From: Planctomycetota bacterium
GTDB taxonomy: Bacteria > Planctomycetota > SZUA-567 > H5-PLA8 > CALKMO01
Assembly: GCA_026417845.1 (NCBI GenBank)
Contig: JAOACM010000046.1
Span: forward strand, 1-14,543
Direction: 5' to 3'
Length of the DNA: 14,543 nt
The notes beneath the pieces are model-generated. The model ran no database searches and had not been told where the DNA came from. It worked only from the letters and a program-made list of their open reading frames with translations. Below, piece by piece: positions 5,747 through 12,197 of this stretch; the first letter of the stretch is position 1, and every line of letters starts with the position of its first letter. The translations under genes were made by a program, and so were the position numbers.

Positions 5747-6685
5747 ATGAACTTTTCTGGAACGGTGCCGCTGGCCGTCATCACGAGGGGCGGCTACGCG
5801 GATAACCTCCATAGAGGCGCAGTGGTCGTGTGCGACGCGGACGGGCGCGTCCTTTACTCGGCGGGCGACCCTGACTTCGTCGCGTGCGTCCGGTCTTCGT
5901 GCAAGCCGATACAGGCGATCCCAGTCATCGAGTGCGGCGCAACGGACCGGTACGGTTTCAACGATGCCGAAATAGCCCTGATGTGCGCGTCACATCCGGG
6001 CGCCGAAAGACACGTCGCCGGAGTCCGTTCGATGCTGGCCAGGGCCGGGATACCGGAGACAGCGCTCAAATCCGGAGCCGGGTTGACTGACAATTGTTCG
6101 GGCAAGCACGCCGGCATGTTGGCGATGGCTCGCTTTATGCGCGAGCCTGTCGAGGGCTATCTGGAACCCTCGCATCCTCACCAGCGGCGCATCCTGTCGT
6201 GCTTCTGCGATATGGCCGGGTTGCCGGAGGAAAAAGTCGGTATCGCGGTGGACGGTTGCGGCGCTCCAATCTTCTTCGCTGCGCTTCGCTCGGCCGCGCG
6301 GGCCTTCGCCAGGCTCGGTACGCCGGAGGTTCTTCCGGCGGGGAGCAGGCGCCTGGCGGTCGAACGCATCGTGAAGGCGATGTGCGCCCATCCCGATATG
6401 ACCGGCGAACCGGACTACCGTGCGATACTCGGCGGCCGCGACGTCGTGATCGGCAAGGCCGGCGGCTTCGGATACTTTGCCGCGGCGGTGCTGGGGACCG
6501 GCATCGGTGCGGCCGTCAAGATCGAAGACGGCGGAGCGCTGCCGCACAGGCCGGTGCTCTTCGAGGCGCTGCGCAGGGCGGGGGCGATATCCGACGGAGA
6601 CGCAGGCGCCCTGGCCCGCGCCCTGACGCCCAGGATCGAAAACAGGGCTGGGCGCGAGGTCGGCAAATTCGAGATTGCCTTCTGA
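5747..6685 (+). CDS. L-asparaginase, type II Zn-dependent (Rhizobium etli-like, PF06089)
   Basis: The 312-residue protein hydrolyses L-asparagine to aspartate and ammonia by family. It carries the diagnostic residues of the R. etli ReAV class. These are the SxxK motif in VRSSCKPIQA (Ser50, Lys53), NCSGKHAGML (Cys117, Lys120) and DGCGAP (Cys171), the last three being zinc ligands in ReAV. ALMCASHPGAERHV and GKAGGFGYFA also fit. It has no signal peptide and is cytoplasmic. ATG 5747 is preferred (GGAG 9 nt upstream); ATG 5738 is possible, and longer N-termini are low-complexity. The segment between ASHPG and NCSGK (KSGAGLTDNCSGK) looks about 18 residues shorter than in typical members, which have a longer CGxHxP...LHNNCSGK stretch. 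The gene follows fumarase beta by 163 bp and could feed aspartate-derived carbon toward fumarate (inference). Confidence 0.92.
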   Translation: MNFSGTVPLAVITRGGYADNLHRGAVVVCDADGRVLYSAGDPDFVACVRSSCKPIQAIPVIECGATDRYGFNDAEIALMCASHPGAERHVAGVRSMLARAGIPETALKSGAGLTDNCSGKHAGMLAMARFMREPVEGYLEPSHPHQRRILSCFCDMAGLPEEKVGIAVDGCGAPIFFAALRSAARAFARLGTPEVLPAGSRRLAVERIVKAMCAHPDMTGEPDYRAILGGRDVVIGKAGGFGYFAAAVLGTGIGAAVKIEDGGALPHRPVLFEALRRAGAISDGDAGALARALTPRIENRAGREVGKFEIAF

Positions 6686-6724
6686 TGGCCGAGGACTGGG
6701 GCTGTGGAGCGGCGGCCATCGCCG

Positions 6725-6740
6725 GGCCGGACCGCCGGCC
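6725..6740. terminator. Hairpin between convergent genes
   Basis: A perfect GGCCGG-accg-CCGGCC stem lies in the 70-bp gap between the converging asparaginase and histidine kinase genes. It has no T-run, so any terminator role is inferred from position. Confidence 0.3.
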
Positions 6741-6755
6741 GGGCGGCCCGCGGAC

Positions 6756-8969
6756 TCATCCCTCAGATTCGGATCGGGGCTTCTCTGGAGCGAGGGCGTT
6801 CCTGACGGCACGCAGAAGATCGGCCATCGTGTAGGGTTTCTGCAACAGAGGCAGGTTGCTGTCTACGACCATCGCAAGCTGGGTTTTCGAGGGTATGTAA
6901 CCGCTGGTCAGGAGCACCTTCAGATCCGGATTCCGCTTGCAGAGCGTCCGGGCCAGGTACATCCCGGACAGGCCGGGCAGCACAACGTCGCTGAACAGGA
7001 GGTCGAACTGCCCGCCGGCCTCATCGAAGATGCGTATGGCGTCCTCGGCACCCTCCGCCGTCCAGACCCTGTATCCTGCCTGCTCCAGCATCGCTTCCGT
7101 CAGTCTGAGTAGCGATTTTTCGTCCTCCACGGCCAGTATCCGCTCGCCGTTCCCTCTCAGGTCTTCGATTTTGACGGTCTCGGATTCCGGCGTTGGGATG
7201 GCGGCGGCGCCTTCCGAGACCGCCGGGAGGAAGATGTCGAATCTGGTCCCCTTGCCGGGTTCACTCCAGACCCTTATCCCCCCTCCATGCTGCGCCACGA
7301 TTCCGTACACCACGGCCAGCCCCAGTCCCGATCCTTCTCCGGCGCCCTTGGTGGTGAAGAAAGGCTCGAACAGGTGCCCCAGAGTATCCGCGTCCATGCC
7401 GACGCCGGTGTCTTCGACCGACAGGCGGACGTAGGCGCCAGGTTCTATGCCGAGGGCGTTAGCGATCTCGCGGTCGCGGATGTCTTCATTGCCGGTAGCG
7501 ATTATGAGCAGTCCGCCATCGGGCATGGCGTCGCGGGCGTTGACGGCCAGATTCATTATCACCTGATGTATCTGGATGGGGTCGGCTTTCACGGGGCGGA
7601 TATCGGCGGCCGGGGAAATTCTGATGGATATATCCTCGCCGATGAGCCGCCTGAGCATCTTGTGCATGTCGGCGATCACGGCGTTCAGATCAAGCACCCT
7701 CGTAGAGATGATCTGCTTGCGGCTGAAGGCCAGGAGCTGTCGCGTGAGCGAAACGGCCTTGTCCACCGCCTTCAATATCTCCCTGGTGTGGCCCGTGTCC
7801 TCGCTGCGCCCCGTCAAGGCATCGTCCAGAAACTGGGTGTATCCCTGCACGACAGTCAGGATGTTGTTCAGGTCGTGCGCGATGCCGCCGGCTAGCCTCC
7901 CGATGGCCTCCATCTTCTGGGACTGCCGTAGCATCGCTTCGGTCGTATTTTTCTTCTCTTCCGCCCGCATCCTGGAGAAGGCCAGCCCCAGGCCCACGCC
8001 TATCTGTTCGACCATGGCGATCAAGTCCGGGCTGAAGGCCCCTCCGCGCTTCGAACATAATTGCAGGAGGCCGAGGATTTCCCCTCCGCCGCGAAGCGGC
8101 ACCAGGGCGACCGATTCGTACCCTTCCGCGACGCACCGCCAGCGGAACCTCGCGGTATTTGCGCCTATAAGCCCCGATGTTGCCGAGACGAACCCCCGAG
8201 CGTCGTTTATGAACAGGCTGCCGCCATCCGTGCGACAGGGCCACGACGACTCCACACGTCCCAGTGCCACCACCCCGCACAGGCATTCCAGCTCCGGCAC
8301 CCTTCCGGAGGTCTTGGCCGACTCGCGATCGCTCCCGGTGCTCTTCGCCTGTATGGAATTTTCCGCTGCCAGGAACCCGGGACTGAACCCGCTGCTCCAG
8401 ACATACGGGTAATCGTTCCCGTCTCTGATCCTGATCCCGACGGCATCGCACCTCGCAACCCGCTTGATCTCGCCGCCTACCCTGCCGACCGTTTCCCTCG
8501 AGAACCCCTCCTTATTGAGCAGGTCGAGGGACTTCGCGACCAGCATCTGGTACCCCAGGAGTCTCTTCCTCTCGACGGCATGACGAAGCGCCCTGCCGAG
8601 GATTTCGGCGTTTATCCTGGACTTCGGGATGCAATCCTGCGCGCCAACGCCAATGGCCTCGATGGCGAAACTCTCGTCGTCCGAGCCGGAAAACGCTATG
8701 ACCGGGAGATCGGGAGATGCCGCTACGATGGAGGCGAGGGGAGCGAGTCCCCGGGTGTCCGGAGGGTTCATATCCAGGACGATCGCGTCAGGGGCGTTGC
8801 CGGCCAGCAGGGCGCGGGCTGCTTCCAGGCTCTCCGCGCGCCGCGGAATCATGCCGCAGGCGCGCAGCGCTTGGGCCAGGCGCGTCCATCCATCGGAATC
8901 GCCCGATACGACCAGCACATTGAGGCTGGGGGCCGGCGAAGCCTTCCATCCCGCCATCTCGGGATGCAC
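6756..8969 (-). CDS. Hybrid sensor histidine kinase: receiver-GAF-HisKA-HATPase-receiver
   Basis: The 737-residue protein begins at a GTG (8969) with AGGAG at 8978-8982, 8 nt upstream. Domain order is an N-terminal receiver (about 15-130; phospho-Asp66 in IVLDMNPPD, Lys116) and a GAF-like sensor (about 150-335, ending RCVAEGYESVALVPLRGGGEILGLLQL). A HisKA dimerisation domain follows, with H-box GGIAHDLNNIL (His365). The HATPase_c domain shows N-box NLAVNARDAMP, G1 DTGVGM, FEPFFTTKG and G2 GSGLGL. A C-terminal receiver completes it (about 608-727; Asp661 in FSDVVLPG, Lys711 in LQKPY). There is no transmembrane segment, so sensing is probably cytoplasmic via GAF. The N-terminal receiver reads VVSGDSDG where most have VVDDD, so one acidic Mg ligand is altered. 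No output domain or paired DNA-binding regulator lies nearby, so the partner is likely elsewhere. Confidence 0.94.
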   Translation of the reverse strand: MHPEMAGWKASPAPSLNVLVVSGDSDGWTRLAQALRACGMIPRRAESLEAARALLAGNAPDAIVLDMNPPDTRGLAPLASIVAASPDLPVIAFSGSDDESFAIEAIGVGAQDCIPKSRINAEILGRALRHAVERKRLLGYQMLVAKSLDLLNKEGFSRETVGRVGGEIKRVARCDAVGIRIRDGNDYPYVWSSGFSPGFLAAENSIQAKSTGSDRESAKTSGRVPELECLCGVVALGRVESSWPCRTDGGSLFINDARGFVSATSGLIGANTARFRWRCVAEGYESVALVPLRGGGEILGLLQLCSKRGGAFSPDLIAMVEQIGVGLGLAFSRMRAEEKKNTTEAMLRQSQKMEAIGRLAGGIAHDLNNILTVVQGYTQFLDDALTGRSEDTGHTREILKAVDKAVSLTRQLLAFSRKQIISTRVLDLNAVIADMHKMLRRLIGEDISIRISPAADIRPVKADPIQIHQVIMNLAVNARDAMPDGGLLIIATGNEDIRDREIANALGIEPGAYVRLSVEDTGVGMDADTLGHLFEPFFTTKGAGEGSGLGLAVVYGIVAQHGGGIRVWSEPGKGTRFDIFLPAVSEGAAAIPTPESETVKIEDLRGNGERILAVEDEKSLLRLTEAMLEQAGYRVWTAEGAEDAIRIFDEAGGQFDLLFSDVVLPGLSGMYLARTLCKRNPDLKVLLTSGYIPSKTQLAMVVDSNLPLLQKPYTMADLLRAVRNALAPEKPRSESEG

Positions 8970-9048
8970 GCGAATTTCTCCTGATCGCGGGTTTGCCGAC
9001 GGCCCATAGATCGTCGGAACAGGGAGCGGGGGCCGCGTCTGAGCTTTA

Positions 9049-9077
9049 ATTTAATCACATTTTATGACGTTACGCAA
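9049..9077 (-). promoter_or_regulatory. Candidate promoter of the histidine kinase gene
   Basis: Read on the - strand, TTGCGT (9077-9072), a 17-nt spacer and TTAAAT (9054-9049) lie in the only A+T-rich stretch of the 162-bp gap between the AraC and kinase genes. The 17-nt spacing is optimal but the boxes are imperfect. Confidence 0.3.
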
Positions 9078-9131
9078 ATAAAATATTTTTCCGGCTTTTC
9101 ATGTATTCCGGCATTCCAGCCGCGCGCCGTC

Positions 9132-9944
9132 CTATTTTTCCCTGAACATCCTCGGGGACATGCCCGTCTTGCGACGGAGGAGCCTTGAGAAGTAATTCGG
9201 ATCGTCGAAGCCGCAGCGGCGCGCGATCTCGGCCACGGGCAGAGCGGTGCACTTGAGCAGCGACAGGGCGTTCTGCAGGCGCAGCCGCGCGAGATATTCG
9301 GAAGGAGGTACGCCTATCGCGTCCTTGAACATGCGGGAGAGGGTCGAGCGGTGGATGTCGAGCATGGCGGCCATGCGCTCGACGCCGAAGGACGGGTCGC
9401 CCACATGCCGGTGGATCGCCCGCAGGACCTGGGCGACGGCCGGACCTTCCGGCCCGGGGCTCCCGCCCGGGGCCGCTTCGGAAAGCAACCGGTACGCAAT
9501 GGCGCCCGCCCGGCGCTCGCCCCGCCGCGACAGATCGCCGATAGCGCGCGCCAGCCGCTCGAAAAGCGCATGCGGCGCCGGCCCCGCGCGATATATGTCG
9601 GCCCCGAACCCGAACCCGCGCGTCACGTCCGCCGCCAGCGGGCCGTCCATTGTCCACCACCGGTATTCCCAGATATCGTCAATCGCGCGGAGATTGTGCT
9701 CCATGCCCGGCATGTACACGGCCACCTCGCCGGGGTTCAGCACCCTTTCCTCCCCGCCGAGGATGAACGCGCCGCGTCCTTCCACGCCCCAGAACAGCTG
9801 CACGAAATGCTTCACGGCCGGCCGCTCGATGTCGGACGGCGTTATCCTGTAGTGCCCGACGCTCCGCGCCCCCAGCGGGATTCCCGGCGATGGCGCCGCG
9901 TTCGGACGGAAGATCATCTTCCTGAACGTCTGGGATTTCATCAC
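9132..9944 (-). CDS. AraC-family transcriptional regulator with N-terminal cupin domain
   Basis: The 270-residue protein has the classic AraC layout. An N-terminal cupin-type ligand pocket (about 45-90) shows GRGAFILGGEERVLNPGEVAVYMPGMEHN, with glycine spacing and PGxxH matching carbohydrate-sensing members. A C-terminal double helix-turn-helix (about 170-268) has MAAMLDIHRSTLSRMFKDAIGVPPSEYL and VAEIARRCGFDDPNYFSRLLRRKTGMSPRMFR, the AraC signature. The start is GTG 9944 or the following ATG 9941; no strong ribosome-binding site is seen at either. It is divergent from the GH4 glycosidase gene with 206 bp between them. Such pairs usually mean the regulator controls the neighbouring sugar gene, here inferred from layout. 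No receiver or kinase domain is present. Confidence 0.93.
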   Translation of the reverse strand: MMKSQTFRKMIFRPNAAPSPGIPLGARSVGHYRITPSDIERPAVKHFVQLFWGVEGRGAFILGGEERVLNPGEVAVYMPGMEHNLRAIDDIWEYRWWTMDGPLAADVTRGFGFGADIYRAGPAPHALFERLARAIGDLSRRGERRAGAIAYRLLSEAAPGGSPGPEGPAVAQVLRAIHRHVGDPSFGVERMAAMLDIHRSTLSRMFKDAIGVPPSEYLARLRLQNALSLLKCTALPVAEIARRCGFDDPNYFSRLLRRKTGMSPRMFREK

Positions 9945-10150
9945 GGAAGTCCAGAAATTTCTACATCATTCGCATTGATCCTCAGCGTATTTTCGTTCAG
10001 ACTCAATTTTGCGCAAGCACGGATATCCATGTTCCGTCGGCGGTTCGCGGCCTCCGCTCCGCGGTCGTGGCGGGCGGGTTCGCGGGCGCCGGGAAGGGAG
10101 AGCGGAACTCCTGGCGAGGAGGCCGGCGGCGAAGTGGGGAGGAGAAAAAC
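9945..10150. promoter_or_regulatory. Divergent control region between AraC and GH4 genes
   Basis: The 206-bp shared upstream region includes a 10-bp perfect palindrome AGAAATTTCT (9953-9962), 8 bp before the AraC GTG. An A+T-rich stretch to about 10010 follows, and then a G+C-rich leader. TTGATC (9975-9980) could be a -35 for the rightward gene but no good -10 follows. The GH4 ribosome-binding site, within GGGGAGGAG just before ATG 10151, is strong. Promoters must lie here by layout; individual boxes are unconvincing. Confidence 0.45.
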
Positions 10151-11650
10151 ATGGCAGTGAAGGGATCTGACGGGCCGAAGGTCGTGGTCCTCGGAGCGGG
10201 CAGCCTTTTCTTCGGGCGGCAGGCTATATGGCAGATGGTACATTCTCCACACCTTAACGCCGGCGTCCTCGGCCTTGTGGATACGGACCCGGTTCGCCTG
10301 AAGAAAATGGCGGCGCTGGCAAGGGCGGTGGTCGGGGCGAACGGAGTCCGCCTGAGGATCGAGGCGTCAACCGGGCGCCGGAAGGTTCTGCCCGGAGCGG
10401 ACTTCGTGGTACTCAGTTTCGCCGACAGGAGCGTGAAATTCCGGGCCATGGACTGCGCCGTGTCCGAAAAATACGGGATCCGGATGTGCTCCGGAGATAC
10501 GATCGGGCCGGGCGGCATATTCAGGACGCTGCGCGAATTCCCCGAAATACTCCGCGCCGCCCGTGACATCTCGGACCTCTGCCCCGATGCGTGGGTCATC
10601 AACTACATCAACCCCACGGCCGCCAACGGGCTGGGATTGAGGCGCTACGCCCCGCACCTCAGGAGTTTCGCCCTGTGCGACGGTCTCCACATGCCGCACG
10701 TCAAGCGCAATTACGCCATCCGCGCCGGGATCGTCTCTGACGGGAGCGCGTTCACGGATGAGGTTGACCGCAAGTTCGACATGAGGATCGCCGGCGTCAA
10801 TCACTTCACCTGGATGCTCAAGGCGGAATACGGGGGGCGTGACGTGATGCCGGCCATCGCCGAGTCTCTCCGGCTGGCGGCGGCAAGAGAGACCGACGGG
10901 GGCGATACCGGAGCTAAAGCGAAGTTCAACGCCTCCATCGGCTATACGCTCTATCGGATATTCGGCAGAATTCCGACCTGCGTCGGCCATACCAAGGAAT
11001 ACGTCAGGTTCTGGCAGGGTCTGGGCAGGACGCCGGAACCGATCCCGCCGCTGTCCATCTGGGAAGCCGATGAACGCTACAGGAGGCACGCGGAAATGTG
11101 GAGGCAGGTGGACGGTTTTCTCTCCGGCAGGATACCGATCGGAGAGTACATGAAATCCTTCGGGCCGGACCACGCGACGGACATAATCGAGAATATGGTC
11201 GCCGGCCTCGGCAAGCCGTTCTACGTGAACACGTTCAACCGCGGCGCGGTGACTAACATGGCCGACGACGCCTTTCTGGAGCTGCTTTGCGACCTCGATA
11301 TGAAAGGCCCGCGCCCGCGGACGGTCGGAGAGATGCCCCGCGGACTCAGAGGTCTGCAGGAACAGGTGCTCGACGCGCACGAGCTGGCCGTGCAGGCGGC
11401 GGTGACGTGCGATCGCGATATCCTGCGCCGCGCCATGCTGACCGATCCGCTGGTCTCGTCCATCGCCGACGCGGATCGGATCGTCGAGGAGCTTCTGAAA
11501 GCCGAGCGCGACGCTCTTCCCGGGAAATGGTTCCGTCGCGAGTCTATTCGCCGGCCGCGCGCCCGCTCCGGACCTTCCGCCGGGAGCAGGCGACCGATCG
11601 GCGGGAAATCCCCGCCCGGCCGCCGCGCGGACCGCGCGCGCCGGGGCTGA
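10151..11650 (+). CDS. GH4-family alpha-glycosidase (alpha-glucosidase/galactosidase/galacturonidase type)
   Basis: The 499-residue protein has the NAD-dependent GH4 fold. A Rossmann loop VVVLGAGSLFFG lies at residues 11-22 and an acidic VDTDP end of beta-2 follows. Other landmarks are SGDTIGPGGIFRTLREFPEIL, INPTAANG (153-160), ALCDG (Cys176) and AGVNHFTW (His218). Cys and His at these positions hold the catalytic divalent metal in GH4 enzymes. The enzymes cleave by NAD-assisted oxidation at C3 and elimination. The Cys-His pattern and length fit the alpha-galactosidase/alpha-glucosidase/LplD branch better than phospho-beta-glucosidases; exact sugar is not resolved. ATG 10151 has an excellent ribosome-binding site. 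The last 38 residues or so (after LPGKWF) are Arg/Pro/Gly-rich and look foreign to the family. It is probably cytoplasmic and controlled by the divergent AraC regulator. Confidence 0.92.
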   Translation: MAVKGSDGPKVVVLGAGSLFFGRQAIWQMVHSPHLNAGVLGLVDTDPVRLKKMAALARAVVGANGVRLRIEASTGRRKVLPGADFVVLSFADRSVKFRAMDCAVSEKYGIRMCSGDTIGPGGIFRTLREFPEILRAARDISDLCPDAWVINYINPTAANGLGLRRYAPHLRSFALCDGLHMPHVKRNYAIRAGIVSDGSAFTDEVDRKFDMRIAGVNHFTWMLKAEYGGRDVMPAIAESLRLAAARETDGGDTGAKAKFNASIGYTLYRIFGRIPTCVGHTKEYVRFWQGLGRTPEPIPPLSIWEADERYRRHAEMWRQVDGFLSGRIPIGEYMKSFGPDHATDIIENMVAGLGKPFYVNTFNRGAVTNMADDAFLELLCDLDMKGPRPRTVGEMPRGLRGLQEQVLDAHELAVQAAVTCDRDILRRAMLTDPLVSSIADADRIVEELLKAERDALPGKWFRRESIRRPRARSGPSAGSRRPIGGKSPPGRRADRARRG

Positions 11651-11828
11651 TCAGCGGCGGAGGCGCGAGCTTCGCATTCCCTCGCACGCCGGCCGCACCA
11701 CCGGCACCGATCCCGGCACCGCGGTCCGGTCCGCCTTCTGCCCCCTCGTCCCTCCTCCCAGGTCCGGGGCAGCGGCCGCATTCCGTTCCCGCCTGTTCTC
11801 CGGCAATCGCCCGCCGCTCTCAGGTAAC

Positions 11829-11933
11829 GGTGACTGCCTGCTGGCGCCGCGCTAACTCAGGCGACGACAGCGCGCCACCAACAGATGCGCCCCATCTGCT
11901 GTGTCCCGAGACAGGGGGCGGCAGACAATCACC
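11829..11933 (+). repeat. Possible degenerate family A element (A3)
   Basis: The ends GGTGACTGCC and GGCAGACAATCACC are imperfect inverted repeats resembling the A termini, with mostly C/T and A/G differences. The interior has CGCGCCACCAACAGA, comparable to GGCGCACCACTACAAA in A1. It also contains a perfect hairpin CAGATG-cgccc-CATCTG. The similarity is weak and could be chance. Confidence 0.3.
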
Positions 11934-12029
11934 TCCTCCGTGGACGCGGCCGTCCCCGGTGCCGCCGCGGAGGCCGACCGCTTCGCGAAAAATGATGGAT
12001 TTCGCCGCGCGGAGAGCTATGTGTTTTAA

Positions 12030-12110
12030 GAGCCTGACCCGAAACCTGCCGCCGCGAAGCTTACGGCTCTGCGTCCTCGACTTCGCGGCTGGAAGTTTCT
12101 GGATGGGCTC
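12030..12110 (+). repeat. Family B palindromic repeat, copy B3
   Basis: The left arm GAGCCTGACCCGAAACCTGC pairs with a right arm ending GGAAGTTTCTGGATGGGCTC. With the extension into GCCGCGAAG/CTTCGCGGC (9 bp perfect), about 20 of 27 arm positions match. It is the best-paired hairpin of the three copies. It is preceded by TTTTAAGAGCC, almost the same left flank as B1 (TTCTAAGAGCC), and ends about 90 bp before the next gene. Confidence 0.72.
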
Positions 12111-12186
12111 AAAGCGACGCTGCAACAATCCGATCGGCAAGGCCCGGTTCGCAGCCGGGAGGCGCCCGGCGGGAACCGATTGCATA

Positions 12187-12192
12187 AGGAGG
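12187..12192 (+). promoter_or_regulatory. Ribosome-binding site fixing the 12198 start
   Basis: AGGAGG lies 5 nt before ATG 12198. The in-frame ATG at 12180 lies upstream of this site and is not supported. Confidence 0.7.
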
Positions 12193-12197
12193 AAGTA

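Larger units (their letters stand above)
11651..12197. other. Gene-free interval with repeat remnants
   Basis: About 550 bp follow the GH4 stop without a convincing gene. The open + frame across 11287-12198 overlaps the GH4 gene and has alternating Arg/Pro/Ala/Ser composition typical of a shadow. The interval holds a G+C-rich stretch with the short direct repeat CCGGCACCG (11699-11720 area). It also holds a possible degenerate family A remnant (11829-11933), element B3 (12030-12110), and the strong ribosome-binding site of the next gene. Confidence 0.5.

Noticed and set aside
4915..5784. 289-codon - strand frame
   Set aside because: It is antisense to fumarase beta, which has full family motifs.
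5990..6834. Overlapping frames on both strands across the asparaginase gene
   Set aside because: They are out of frame with PF06089 motifs and have Arg/Gly-rich shadow composition.
8061..8984. 307-codon + frame opposite the histidine kinase
   Set aside because: It is antisense to the GAF and receiver regions; no start signal and no motif.
9351..10160. 269-codon + frame opposite the AraC gene
   Set aside because: It is antisense to a complete AraC protein and is Pro/Arg/His-rich.
10367..11380. 337-codon - strand frame opposite GH4
   Set aside because: It is antisense to the GH4 motifs.
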